Source of the DNA: Bacteroidota bacterium
GTDB lineage: Bacteria > Bacteroidota > Bacteroidia > B-17B0 > Aurantibacillaceae
Direction of reading: 5' to 3'
NCBI GenBank assembly: GCA_021155905.1
Contig: JAJNBG010000010.1
Location: 1 to 64,000 of the forward strand
DNA: 64,000 nt
Positions 8,861 to 19,113 of this stretch are shown here, one piece after another. The position numbers were made by a program, and so were the translations under genes. The first letter of the stretch is position 1; the number at the start of each line of letters is the position of its first letter. The notes beneath the pieces are model-generated. The model saw only the letters and a list, made by a program, of their open reading frames with translations, did no database searches and was not told where the DNA came from.

Positions 8861-8941
8861 ATGATAACAAAAAATTGACTTAATAATAATGTGATTAGGA
8901 GCAAATTCTTTTCGTACCTTCACAGACTTAAAAAAAGAGAG

Positions 8942-9643
8942 ATGAAGACGAAAGCAGAAATAAATTTTGGTGGCTACGTGAAAATGTTTGCAGAGTGGAA
9001 TGGAGTAGAAGTAGAAGGTATAGACCGACCTATGCAAACAGCAACGTTTGACGGGATCACCATTATCAACTTTAGTATGGGAAGCGCCATGGCAGCTACC
9101 ATCATGGATTTGTTAACGGCTATTGAACCCAAAGCGGTTTTGTTTTTAGGAAAATGCGGTGGCTTAAAAAAGAAGAACCAGATTGGTGATTTGATTTTAC
9201 CGATTGCAGCCATTCGTGGAGAAGGAACATCAAATGATTATTTCCCGAATGAAGTGCCAGCCTTACCATCTTTTAATTTACAAAAAGCAATTTCTTATAC
9301 TATCCGTTTAAGTGGACGTGATTACTGGACCGGAACAGTTTATACAACCAACCGGAGGGTTTGGGAACATGATGAGGCTTTTAAAGAATATTTACGGGTG
9401 ATTCGTGCAATGGCCATTGATATGGAAACGGCTACTATTTTCAGCGTTGGATTCCATAATGAAATACCGGTTGGTGCTTTATTGTTAGTGAGCGATCAGC
9501 CGATGATTCCAGAAGGAGTAAAGACTGAAGAGAGTGATAAAAAAGTAACGACTGATTTTGTGACTGACCACTTACAGATTGGAATCAACTCTTTGAAGGA
9601 ACTTCAGAAAGCAGGGATTTCAGTAAAGCATTTGAAGTTTTAA
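8942..9643 (+). CDS. amn: AMP nucleosidase
   Basis: MKTKAEINFGGYVKMFAEWNGVEVEGIDRPMQTATFDGITIINFSMGSAMAATIMDLL; LGKCGG; AIDMETATIF. Confidence 0.9.
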   Translation: MKTKAEINFGGYVKMFAEWNGVEVEGIDRPMQTATFDGITIINFSMGSAMAATIMDLLTAIEPKAVLFLGKCGGLKKKNQIGDLILPIAAIRGEGTSNDYFPNEVPALPSFNLQKAISYTIRLSGRDYWTGTVYTTNRRVWEHDEAFKEYLRVIRAMAIDMETATIFSVGFHNEIPVGALLLVSDQPMIPEGVKTEESDKKVTTDFVTDHLQIGINSLKELQKAGISVKHLKF

Positions 9644-9693
9644 TGCATAACGACATAGATTTTAAACTATGTCACTATGTGTTTTAAATTTAT

Positions 9694-10743
9694 CTAAAAC
9701 CTCCGGTACAATTTGGATTGCTGGAATTTCTGGTAGCCTTTGGAAGGCTTCATTTTGAAACGATAGCCCAACGAAAAATTCACGGAACCATACTTTGATA
9801 GGTATGTCACCTGGCTGGCGTTATACCAACTGAAATCGGAAGTAGCGCTCAGCAATACAAAAAACTTTTTGAAGTTGAGGCCAATGGAACCTCTAAAATC
9901 ACCTGAGATGGACGTATAAAACAATGTCCGGTCAGGAGAATTGGCATCAAGGTATTTGTAATTTCGCCACTGTTCTTCAGGGCCGATAATTAGAGTGAAG
10001 TTCATGAAAAAAGCTTTCCATAACACCAGGTTCAGACTGCCACCGCCATAAACGGAGACGGCAAATACATTGAGTCCATGTAACGATTGATGTGTATCAT
10101 AATAACCTCGTATCGGGTGTGGGAAAAAGGAACTGTCCGAATTCAAACGATTATAATAGATGTTAGCTGAAAGCACAAAGCTGAAAGCAGTCTTGAGCTG
10201 TTTATAGCTACAGGAATAACCGGATTTAAAAGAAAATTTATTAGCGTTGGTAAAGAAAAGAAATTTCGTTTTGTAGGCTTCTGAGTAAAGATTAGGGTAC
10301 TGATCATAAATACCGGTGGTTCTAAACGAGGTATCATACAAAGATGTATTTTTATTATAAAACCCCTTGTAACTCCGATAGGAATTTTCCAGGATCCAGC
10401 GATTACCTCCAATGTTTAATGCATAGTTGCGGTATTTGGTATCTCCTTTTTGTTTGATTTGTGTAGAGGGGTTTTTAAAGCCTATGGATAGATTGAATTT
10501 ATCGTAATTTAATTCAATTCCATAAATTAAATTGGCTTCCGCCACATACGCTATTTTAGATTGCCCCAGAGTATCTTTGGTAAGCAATTGACTAATATCC
10601 ATCCCGTAATTTTTGTACGACTGAAAAACCGAAACAATCAGGCGGTCCTTATATTTTACATAATAAGTAGAATCCCAGCCTTTTTTTTGTGCAAAAGAAT
10701 TTAGTGTGAAAACAAAACAAATTATGAATAAGGGGAAACGCAT
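9694..10743 (-). CDS. DUF4421-like outer-membrane beta-barrel protein
   Basis: Signal peptide, WDSTYYVKYKDRLIVSVFQSYKNYGMDI, alternating beta pattern. Confidence 0.75.
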   Translation of the reverse strand: MRFPLFIICFVFTLNSFAQKKGWDSTYYVKYKDRLIVSVFQSYKNYGMDISQLLTKDTLGQSKIAYVAEANLIYGIELNYDKFNLSIGFKNPSTQIKQKGDTKYRNYALNIGGNRWILENSYRSYKGFYNKNTSLYDTSFRTTGIYDQYPNLYSEAYKTKFLFFTNANKFSFKSGYSCSYKQLKTAFSFVLSANIYYNRLNSDSSFFPHPIRGYYDTHQSLHGLNVFAVSVYGGGSLNLVLWKAFFMNFTLIIGPEEQWRNYKYLDANSPDRTLFYTSISGDFRGSIGLNFKKFFVLLSATSDFSWYNASQVTYLSKYGSVNFSLGYRFKMKPSKGYQKFQQSKLYRRF

Positions 10744-10778
10744 AAATAATTATCTTCGAACTTTAAATATAGTTAAAA

Positions 10779-11600
10779 ATGGAAATTAAGACTCCTAATA
10801 TTGAAAAATACATTAATCGCGTTGTGTCGATTTTAACGGAATATACTCCAAAAGTCATTGGGGCATTTGTTGTTCTGATGGTTGGCTTATGGTTGATTCA
10901 ACGATTAGCGAAGTTAGCAACGCGTTCCATGGAGAGAAGAGACCTGGACGTATCACTTCGCACCTTTTTGAAAAGCCTGATATCAATCGGTTTAAAAGTG
11001 GTGTTGATTGTGACCGTAGCAGGAATGATTGGCATTGGCACAACCTCTTTTGTGACGATACTCGGTGCCGCCGGTTTAGCAGTGGGTTTAGCATTGCAGG
11101 GATCTTTATCCAATTTCGCCGGTGGGGTATTGGTTTTAATTTTTAAACCGTTTAAAGTGGGCGATCAGATTGAAGCACAAGGGCAGATAGGGACCGTCAT
11201 TGAAATACAAATTTTTAATACGATACTTTTAACGGGTGATTTGAAAACCATCATTTTACCGAATGGTGCCGTATCAAATGGCACCATCGTCAATTATTCT
11301 AAGAATGGAATGTTACGTGGCGATATCCAGGTAACTGTTTCAGCAGCCAACGATATTGATGAAGTGAAAAGACTATTAACAGATGCGCTATTACAACATC
11401 CGTTAATTTTGAAGGATCCTAAACCTGAAATTGCAGCGGTGAAGATTGCGGATAATTCGGTGACCTTATCGATCAAGCCATATGGGCTTGCTGCCAATCA
11501 CTCTGCGATCAATTCAGACGTTGTGGAAATTGCCAATAAAGTGTTTGAAAAAAATGAGATTTCGGCGCCGATTCAAAAACGAATTGTAATGACTGCGTAA
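10779..11600 (+). CDS. Small-conductance mechanosensitive channel, MscS family
   Basis: GAAGLAVGLALQGSLSNFAGGVLVLIFKPFKVGDQIEAQGQIGTV, ILPNGAVSNGTIVNYS. Confidence 0.95.
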   Translation: MEIKTPNIEKYINRVVSILTEYTPKVIGAFVVLMVGLWLIQRLAKLATRSMERRDLDVSLRTFLKSLISIGLKVVLIVTVAGMIGIGTTSFVTILGAAGLAVGLALQGSLSNFAGGVLVLIFKPFKVGDQIEAQGQIGTVIEIQIFNTILLTGDLKTIILPNGAVSNGTIVNYSKNGMLRGDIQVTVSAANDIDEVKRLLTDALLQHPLILKDPKPEIAAVKIADNSVTLSIKPYGLAANHSAINSDVVEIANKVFEKNEISAPIQKRIVMTA

Positions 11601-11614
11601 TTTTATCGCAGAGC

Positions 11615-14600
11615 TTATAACTTGATGCCGATAACCAGAATGTCATCTACCTGCGCATGGGCGGTACCCATCCAGTTCATGATTTTCTGATCCAATTGTT
11701 CCTCCTGGTAGTTCATTGGAAGCGTCTGTATCTGAATCAAAAAGTCTTTAAAGTTTTTCGTCATTAATTTTTTTCCTTTTTCACCCCCAAACTGATCTGC
11801 GTAACCATCCGTGGTCATATAAAATTGATCATTCTCTAAAACATCGATAACCGTTTCGTTAAAAATAGTTTCTGAATCAGTGAAACCTCCAATGGCATTT
11901 TTGGTTGGTTTGTATTCAATCAACTCGGAGTGACGGATCAGGAGTAATTCGCGGTTGGCGCCGGAGTAGGTTAGCGTTCTTGCTTTCAGGTCAATCATGC
12001 ATAAGGCCATATCCATACCATCCCTCGACTCGGAAGTGTTTTGTTTAAGTACTTTAAAGATGCTTCTATTTAGGTTTGATAATATAGCTGACGGACTTGT
12101 TATTTTTTTAGTCAATACAATTTCATTCAACAGGGAGTTTCCGATCATACTCATAAATGCTCCGGGGACACCGTGTCCGGTACAATCCACGCAGGCAAAA
12201 AATAATTTGTCTTCTGTTTTATTGAACCAGTAAAAGTCACCGCTCACAACATCACGGGGTTTAAATAAAATAAAGCTATTTGGTAAATGCTCCTTGATAA
12301 CGCTTGTTTCCGGCAATATGGAACTTTGAATTCTTTCGGCGTAATTAATACTGTCCTTGATTTCCTCGATTGCCATATTTAGATTAAGATTAGCGCTTTT
12401 TAGTTCTGAAGTTCTTTCTGCAACCTTATGTTCCAGTACCTCTTTCTCTTTGATGAGCTTTTGGGTCCTGTATTTAATGAAGGAAAAAATACTGACGATG
12501 ATGATAATGATCGATAAAACGAAAAACCACCAGCGCATATAAAAAGGAGGAGTGATTTCAAAGGCATATTCAATCACTTCGCTTTCAATGTTGTATTTAT
12601 TGATGGCTTTTAGTTTGAAAACATATTTTCCGGGAGATAAATTGGTGAATACCGCTTCGTTATTTGATTGTGATGGCGACCAATCTTTATCATACCCTTC
12701 TAATAAAAACTGGTATTGGGAAGTTTGGGTCGACAGCGCTTTGAATTTAAAAGTGATGTCGTTTTGCTTATAAGTGAAAACAGGGTTGACAGGAAGATTT
12801 AGTTTGGAGAGTTTTTCATACTTCACTTTACTGCTATCAAGTTTACTGTATTTTAAAAGCAGTTCCGTAATCAGTACTTTTGGTTTTTCATTACTCACAA
12901 TGTCTTCTTTTGCATTATAAGATACAAGTCCTTCGCCCGTACCAAAGTATAAAAATCCGTTTTGTTCAAGCGTCGCGTTTTGTTCAATAGCCGAGGATTT
13001 CAATCCGTCTTCGTCCGTGTAAGCTTTAATGGTTTTTAAAGAAAGATCGTTGTTTAAAATAATCTTGTTGATTCCCAGGTCCGTTCCAATCCACAATTCA
13101 TTGTCTCTGATTTTTTGAATGGCATTAATGGAGTTACTTAACAAGCCATTTTTTTTATTCAGGTTAATGAATTTATGCTGGTCATAAATAAACAAGCCTT
13201 CGTCAATGGAGCCAACCACAACATTGCCGTTTATTTCGTTAATGGAAAAGACATTGTTGCTGGTGAACCCATCCTTTTTATTAAAAGATTTTCGGGTTCC
13301 GTCTGTAATGTTTAAGGTAAGTACGCCTTCACCAATCGTTCCTATCCATAAATTATTTTTAATCAGGTATATGCATAAGATGTCATTCGTTGGTAAGAGG
13401 TTATTTTCTTTGCAGAATAATTTTGTTCCGGTACTTTCCAGTTTCACGATCCCGGTGCCATACAGACTGATCCAAATGCTATTGGAGCTTTTATCTTTTT
13501 GAATGCAGGTAATAATTGTTTTTAGTTCAATGGAATCAACTTTGTTGATGATCTTAGAAATTGTAAAATGATTTCTCGACAGTTCATTTAAAATAAATAA
13601 ACCTTTATTTTCTGTTCCCGTATAAATGGTATTGCCATCACTGTATAAGGAAGTGATCAATGTTTCATTCAGTTCTTTTGGTAAATCAATCGATTCGATC
13701 AGTCCATTATTAAAATAATTTAAACCATTGGTGGTACTGATCAGAAAGCCTTTTTCTTTTTTGCAGAAGGCGATCACGCGGTTCTCTTTTAAGCCATGTT
13801 GTTTGGTAAAAACGGATAGGGCTTCGTTGGTTAATTTGTAAATACCGTTACCAAAACACGAGACCCAGATCTCACCTTCATAATCACAAAAAACAGAGGA
13901 TATGTCGATCCCAGCCAAACCATTATCTTTATTAAATACTTTATAGCTAAGGTCTTTGTATAATTTAACCAGCCCATGTTCTGTCGCACACCAGATATTG
14001 TGTTGTTTGTCTTCAATGATTTTGGAAATATAATCCGTGTTGATTAACGGAATGTCCACCTGATGAAATAAATTATTATCTATATAGAAAACGCCCTTAC
14101 CCGGTGTCCCAATCCATATTTTACCATCGTTACTTTCATAAAAACAAAACGCCGATGCCGAATTGAAATTTTTAGCTTCCTTAATGACGGTAATAGATTT
14201 TCCATTGTAAAGATTGATTCCACCCTTGCTTGTTCCGATCCAGTATTTTCCGTTTTTATCTTTAAACACACTAAATACCTTATCGGAGCTTAATCCGAGT
14301 CCTGTATTTAGGTATGAAAAATTATTGTTTTCCAGGATTGCAATTCCGCCCCCAAAGGTGGAGATCCATACTTTATTATCGTCACATAATACATGAAAGA
14401 CTTTGTTTTCCTTTAAACCATTTGCCGTAGTATAGTTGGTGAATTTTTTTCGGTCGTATTTTGAAACTCCATCCACGGTGCCAATCCATATATTTCTGTC
14501 TTTGTCTTCTGAAATGCAAATCACATCATTACCAACCAGGCCATCCTGCTTATCATAAGTGGTAAATGTTTTTCCATCAAATTTGGAGATTCCGCCTCCC

Positions 14601-14764
14601 TGTGTTGCAAACCACATATAGCCATAGCTATCCTGGAAAATGCATTTGACACTGGTATTAACCAATCCTTGTTTTTGTCCGTAATGTTTGAAATTATAAT
14701 CCTGTGCCCGGGCTTTGGAAAAACAAACAATACAGAAGAATATGAAAATAATTTTTTTATACAT
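11615..14764 (-). CDS. Two-component-regulator propeller / Y_Y_Y sensor with C-terminal SpoIIE phosphatase
   Basis: Repeated propeller motifs (GYMWFATQGGGISKFDGKTFTTYDKQDGLVGNDV), Y_Y_Y, TM, coiled coil, RDVVSGDFYWF...DCTGHGVPGAFMSMIG. Confidence 0.92.
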   Translation of the reverse strand: MYKKIIFIFFCIVCFSKARAQDYNFKHYGQKQGLVNTSVKCIFQDSYGYMWFATQGGGISKFDGKTFTTYDKQDGLVGNDVICISEDKDRNIWIGTVDGVSKYDRKKFTNYTTANGLKENKVFHVLCDDNKVWISTFGGGIAILENNNFSYLNTGLGLSSDKVFSVFKDKNGKYWIGTSKGGINLYNGKSITVIKEAKNFNSASAFCFYESNDGKIWIGTPGKGVFYIDNNLFHQVDIPLINTDYISKIIEDKQHNIWCATEHGLVKLYKDLSYKVFNKDNGLAGIDISSVFCDYEGEIWVSCFGNGIYKLTNEALSVFTKQHGLKENRVIAFCKKEKGFLISTTNGLNYFNNGLIESIDLPKELNETLITSLYSDGNTIYTGTENKGLFILNELSRNHFTISKIINKVDSIELKTIITCIQKDKSSNSIWISLYGTGIVKLESTGTKLFCKENNLLPTNDILCIYLIKNNLWIGTIGEGVLTLNITDGTRKSFNKKDGFTSNNVFSINEINGNVVVGSIDEGLFIYDQHKFINLNKKNGLLSNSINAIQKIRDNELWIGTDLGINKIILNNDLSLKTIKAYTDEDGLKSSAIEQNATLEQNGFLYFGTGEGLVSYNAKEDIVSNEKPKVLITELLLKYSKLDSSKVKYEKLSKLNLPVNPVFTYKQNDITFKFKALSTQTSQYQFLLEGYDKDWSPSQSNNEAVFTNLSPGKYVFKLKAINKYNIESEVIEYAFEITPPFYMRWWFFVLSIIIIIVSIFSFIKYRTQKLIKEKEVLEHKVAERTSELKSANLNLNMAIEEIKDSINYAERIQSSILPETSVIKEHLPNSFILFKPRDVVSGDFYWFNKTEDKLFFACVDCTGHGVPGAFMSMIGNSLLNEIVLTKKITSPSAILSNLNRSIFKVLKQNTSESRDGMDMALCMIDLKARTLTYSGANRELLLIRHSELIEYKPTKNAIGGFTDSETIFNETVIDVLENDQFYMTTDGYADQFGGEKGKKLMTKNFKDFLIQIQTLPMNYQEEQLDQKIMNWMGTAHAQVDDILVIGIKL

Positions 14765-14786
14765 TATCAGTATAAAATTAATAAAA

Positions 14787-14820
14787 AAAGGCCGCCTTGA
14801 ACAGGTGGCCTTTAATTTTT
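14787..14820 (-). terminator. Hairpin terminator of the 14835-18446 gene
   Basis: AAAGGCCgCCT-tgaac-AGGtGGCCTTT with A/T flanks. Confidence 0.75.
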
Positions 14821-14834
14821 TGGTTTTTAATTGT

Positions 14835-17800
14835 TTAGAGTTTAGAAACTCTTTTTGTAGCTGTTCCCATTTTGGTTTTCACCACAACAAAATAAATGCC
14901 TGAACTCAATTCGCTGATATCAATACTTGCTTTGTCTGTATAAGTAATATGCTTTGATAATAGCAGGCTTCCTAACTGGTTATAAATCTCTACATCAAAA
15001 CTATCGAAACCGGATTTGAATTCTATATCAAATACATCTTTGGTTGGATTTGGATATAAAGTCATTGAGTTTAATAGTTCGTTTTGTGATTCAATGCTGG
15101 TTGGAATACTGATCACAAAATCCTTGGTGTTTGATTTTGTTGTGTTTACAATACTCTGAGCAACTTTAGCAGTTGGGTCACATGAATTGCTCCAGATCAC
15201 ATCCACGCGATATTGAACGCTCAGTGCTCCTGCTGGAATGGTATAATCTGTGTAACTTGTTGCATTCGGAGCAAGGTTATTAATCAAAGGAATCCAGTTG
15301 CCTGAATTATTGGTATCTCTTAAAACCCTGTAATTGCTTACGGTCGCACCTGAATATAAATTCCAGCTCAAATCCATTTTTTGCGGAGCCGGGGTATAAA
15401 TACTCTGTAAATGGATGGATTGGTGCTCACCGCTTTTCGGCCCTTCATTTCCACAGAAATCAACCGCTGCAATTTTGTATGTGAAGCTGGTGACATTTGG
15501 ATTTGCTGTGACATCCACCATGCGACTTAAGTCAGCATAGTCCACTGTACCAATCAACGTATCAACAGTAACGGACTGAACTCTATATACTCTGAAACTG
15601 TCTACGTTTGATACGCCGTTTTTTTGCCAGAATATTTCGTTATGAACGGATGAGCTGTCGACAGTTACGACACAAATCTGTTGTGCCGGTAATCCGTCAA
15701 TGTTTACAGATAATACGCTGGAAGTATCTCCGTTACCGCATGCATTCATCCCCACAACTTTAATAACCCCGTTAGATGCTCCAACAGATGCATCAAGGAA
15801 AATAGAATTGCTTGTTCCACCACTTGCAACGGAATAGCCAGCCGGGTAAACCCATGCATAAGCCGTTGCGTTTGGAACGGCAACTATCGAATAATTAATA
15901 TTGGTAGACAAAGGACAGGTTAAATTTGAAGTAGAACCTGATATGATGCCGGCTGCTTCAGGTAGTGGGTTTACGATAATAGCTTTATTTTTAGTTCCAC
16001 CTATACCACAGGTATTGGTTCCAAAGGCACTGATAGAACCCGATACAGCAGCATTCCCGTAATTTACGGTAATTGTTTTTGTATTTATGCCTCCAATAAT
16101 CGTGGCGCCGTTAGGTGTTCCCCATGTATAAGATATCGCATTATTTAAATTATTTGCCACATATACTACTGCGTTTTGTCCCTGGCATACAGTGTTGCTA
16201 CCTGTAATAGTTGGTGCTGTTGTAGGTAACAGACTTGCCGTTACACTTAATGTGGTAACAGAACTAGCCCCACAGGCGTTATACGCAGAGACTCCAACAT
16301 TACCATTGCTTGCCGTTGTTGAGAAGTTAACAGAAATGGAACTTGAATTACCGCCGGTATTTTGTACCACTCCTGAAGGGAAACTCCAGGAATAACCGAT
16401 GGCGGTAGATACCGTTGATATAGAATAAGGTTCTGCGGTTTCACCCTGGCATACAGAAGTATTACCACTAATAGCCAGCGGAGCTGAAGGCGTTGTAATG
16501 ACGTTTATATAATTTGTTTTGATTTCTGTATCGAGGCCCGCTACACTGTTTATGGTTAAAGTAACTGTTTTAGGTCCTACCGATGAATAAACGACTGAAA
16601 CGGTCGATGCGTTTGATACGGATGGCGTGGCGGTTGCCCCAAAGTTCCAGGTATATGATGTAGCACCAATCGATGTACTGGTATAAGTAATAGAAGAGCC
16701 GGCACATGGCGATGTATTGCTGGTTAAGAAATCAGCATCCGGATTACAGCTTGGTGATCCGTTAATATTGGTTACAGTTACCGTTGAATTGCTGGCAGGA
16801 CACACACCATTAGTGACGGTCCACACCGCAGTTACCGTTTGGTTATTTAAAACACTTAAGTTTGCGTTGGGACTGGTAGTGGGCGTCAGAGCACCTGCAA
16901 CAGCAGAACAAAAGGTCCACGCACCTGTACCAACAGATGGTGTGTTAGCAGCCATGCCTACGAGGTTGTTACAGATCAATTGGTTTGGGCCTGCATTTGC
17001 GGTGGTTGGAACATCGTCAAAATTAATCTGCAGGCTTGAATTGGCACCGCTTCCACAACCATTAGTATTGCTTCCATAAACTTTGACGTTGTATGAGCTG
17101 GTGGTGACGTTGAAATTCACTGTAATAGAGTTGGTATTGGCGCCAGCTGTTACGGTCGCATTTGGTGGTAATGACCAGTTATAAGTAGTTGTATTGGCTA
17201 TGGCAGGTACAGTAAACACTACACCGTTTCGTACTTTACATAAAGTGGTAGTAGCTGTTGAAATAGCTCCCGCTGCAGCCGGAATACCCAGAACAGTGAC
17301 TGTAAAATTTCTAATGGTGACGTTATTATTCGGTCCCCCATCATATTCGTAAACGGAAACAATAGCTGTGCCGGATTGTCCGGCGTTTGGTTTAAACGTT
17401 AAAGTACCTGTTGAATTAGGATGAGTATAAGTAATGGTAGGGTTTGGAATTAAGGTCGTGTTATTGGAGTAAGCGGCGAAAGACACAGTTTGTGTTTCAG
17501 CGGAGCTTCCATCACCGATACCTGATAATGAAACCGTGGAAGTTGGTGCATCCTGGCAAACCGTGTAATTGGAAACGGCGTTTAATGTTGGAGGCGTGTT
17601 ATAGGTCGAGAATGATACCAGGTCGTAACCATAATAGTTATAGCTGTTATTCAGTGAAGAGCCTGTACCATTACAGGAATAAGCTCTAGCATGATAAGAT
17701 GTAGCCGGTTGCAGATTTGTTAAGTTGATTGTTCCGTTGGGAGAGCTAAAATAAGTAGTGTAGTTATATGAACCTGTTCCACCCATTTGTGCACCAAAGC

Positions 17801-18446
17801 CGAAAGTAGAAGAGGGCGAATAATAGGTTCCATCTACAGGTGCCGTACCACTGACAGTTTGATTCCGTACTGAAACAACACTCCAGTTGGCGCCGGTTCC
17901 TGTCACACTTAAGGTCGCGGTTGTTGCCCCTGGAGTTCCAACCAAAGTCATCGTTGGTTCAGCCGTTGGCTTTGTAGCTAATGTGTAATGCTGCTCCCTG
18001 TTATTTGAAGTATAAGACGTATTTAATAAATAACCGATGCCTCCGGTACAGTTCCCGAAAGTATATTGCAAACAGCCATAGTTGTAGCTGTAAACTACCG
18101 CTTCGTAATTTGTATTAGGCGTCAAACCAGTTACTGTTACTGAATTGCCCGACCCTTTGTAAACGATCGTATTAAAAACGCCGTATGAAGTTCCGTTACC
18201 GTATACTGAGCTGGCTGAATACGAAGGCATGTTAGAATTGGATGGAAGACTATTGGAAGAGGATGTCTGGTGCATCACCACTAATTCATAGGTTCCGCTT
18301 CCGGAAGTCCAGTCTATTTTCATAGACGTCGGCGTAATATTTGTCATCGTAACGTTAGATGCCTGGGTTCCCGGAGTGGTAATTGCAGTCTGTCCAAAAA
18401 CGATTGTAGTTAAAATGAAGAAAACAGAAGATAAAAGTTGTTTCAT
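14835..18446 (-). CDS. Large secreted Ig-like/PKD-containing protein with T9SS type A sorting domain
   Basis: Signal peptide; many PKD/Ig-like units (SISVNFSTTASNGNVGVSAYNACGASS); C-term TLYPNPTKDVFDIEF...ISELSSGIYFVVVKTKMGTATKRVSKL. Confidence 0.9.
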   Translation of the reverse strand: MKQLLSSVFFILTTIVFGQTAITTPGTQASNVTMTNITPTSMKIDWTSGSGTYELVVMHQTSSSNSLPSNSNMPSYSASSVYGNGTSYGVFNTIVYKGSGNSVTVTGLTPNTNYEAVVYSYNYGCLQYTFGNCTGGIGYLLNTSYTSNNREQHYTLATKPTAEPTMTLVGTPGATTATLSVTGTGANWSVVSVRNQTVSGTAPVDGTYYSPSSTFGFGAQMGGTGSYNYTTYFSSPNGTINLTNLQPATSYHARAYSCNGTGSSLNNSYNYYGYDLVSFSTYNTPPTLNAVSNYTVCQDAPTSTVSLSGIGDGSSAETQTVSFAAYSNNTTLIPNPTITYTHPNSTGTLTFKPNAGQSGTAIVSVYEYDGGPNNNVTIRNFTVTVLGIPAAAGAISTATTTLCKVRNGVVFTVPAIANTTTYNWSLPPNATVTAGANTNSITVNFNVTTSSYNVKVYGSNTNGCGSGANSSLQINFDDVPTTANAGPNQLICNNLVGMAANTPSVGTGAWTFCSAVAGALTPTTSPNANLSVLNNQTVTAVWTVTNGVCPASNSTVTVTNINGSPSCNPDADFLTSNTSPCAGSSITYTSTSIGATSYTWNFGATATPSVSNASTVSVVYSSVGPKTVTLTINSVAGLDTEIKTNYINVITTPSAPLAISGNTSVCQGETAEPYSISTVSTAIGYSWSFPSGVVQNTGGNSSSISVNFSTTASNGNVGVSAYNACGASSVTTLSVTASLLPTTAPTITGSNTVCQGQNAVVYVANNLNNAISYTWGTPNGATIIGGINTKTITVNYGNAAVSGSISAFGTNTCGIGGTKNKAIIVNPLPEAAGIISGSTSNLTCPLSTNINYSIVAVPNATAYAWVYPAGYSVASGGTSNSIFLDASVGASNGVIKVVGMNACGNGDTSSVLSVNIDGLPAQQICVVTVDSSSVHNEIFWQKNGVSNVDSFRVYRVQSVTVDTLIGTVDYADLSRMVDVTANPNVTSFTYKIAAVDFCGNEGPKSGEHQSIHLQSIYTPAPQKMDLSWNLYSGATVSNYRVLRDTNNSGNWIPLINNLAPNATSYTDYTIPAGALSVQYRVDVIWSNSCDPTAKVAQSIVNTTKSNTKDFVISIPTSIESQNELLNSMTLYPNPTKDVFDIEFKSGFDSFDVEIYNQLGSLLLSKHITYTDKASIDISELSSGIYFVVVKTKMGTATKRVSKL

Positions 18447-18472
18447 GTTAGATGAATTATAATTTTTCGTGC

Positions 18473-18480
18473 CAAAAATA
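18473..18480 (-). promoter_or_regulatory. Bacteroidota -7 element (TATTTTTG)
   Basis: Minus strand TATTTTTG, about 27 bp upstream of the start at 18446; matches TAnnTTTG. Confidence 0.5.
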
Positions 18481-18543
18481 TAAAAAAAATCCTCACATAT
18501 TATTGGAAAGTACTAACAAAAAGGCGCAGAAACTGTTAAATGT

Positions 18544-19113
18544 CTATTCAGACCAGCGAAAACTATTAATTTCCAGTCCTGCCAGGTCAAGTACGCGGTC
18601 AACCACTGTAGACGCAAGCTCTTCAAAGGTTTTGGGGTTGCTGTAAAACGAAGGAGATGCCGGGCAAATAATTCCGCCGGCCTGGGTCACGGTTTGCATA
18701 TTGTTAATATGGATCAGGCTATAAGGCGTGTCCCGAACCATGAGAATTAATTTACGTCTCTCCTTTAAAATCACATCAGCGGCTCTGGTGGTGAGGTCAT
18801 TGCTAATACCAGAAGCAATGCGCGCCATAGTACCCATACTGCAGGGGCAAACAATCATAGTTGTATATTTTGCAGAGCCTGAAGCAAAAGGCGCATAGAA
18901 GTTGTTCTTGTCATAAAAAGTAAACTGATCATAATTTTTATATGCCTCATTGCCTAATTCATGTTTCCACACATCTTTGGCATTATCGCTCATGACAATA
19001 CCTACCTGTTCAATTTGAGCCGATAGCTGCGACAGCTTATCCAATAATACTTTGGCGTATATACTACCACTTGCACCGGTAATTGAGATGATTATTTTAT
19101 GTTTTGCTGTCAA
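18544..19113 (-). CDS. ubiX: UbiX-family flavin prenyltransferase
   Basis: IISITGASGSIYAKVLLDKL, IVCPCSMGTMARIASGISNDLTTRAADVILKERRKLILMVRDTPYSLIHINNM. Confidence 0.93.
   Translation of the reverse strand: MTAKHKIIISITGASGSIYAKVLLDKLSQLSAQIEQVGIVMSDNAKDVWKHELGNEAYKNYDQFTFYDKNNFYAPFASGSAKYTTMIVCPCSMGTMARIASGISNDLTTRAADVILKERRKLILMVRDTPYSLIHINNMQTVTQAGGIICPASPSFYSNPKTFEELASTVVDRVLDLAGLEINSFRWSE

Noticed and set aside
8625-9037. Minus-strand ORFs 8625-8870 and 8741-9037 as coding genes
   Set aside because: They span the structured repeat elements and antisense amn start, have atypical composition and no recognisable domain.
15000-18200. Plus-strand ORFs (16192-16395, 16717-17079, 17444-17689) inside the T9SS cargo gene
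   Set aside because: Antisense to a continuous 1203-aa ORF with clear domain structure; Val/Leu/Pro-rich mirror of Thr/Asn/Gly codons.
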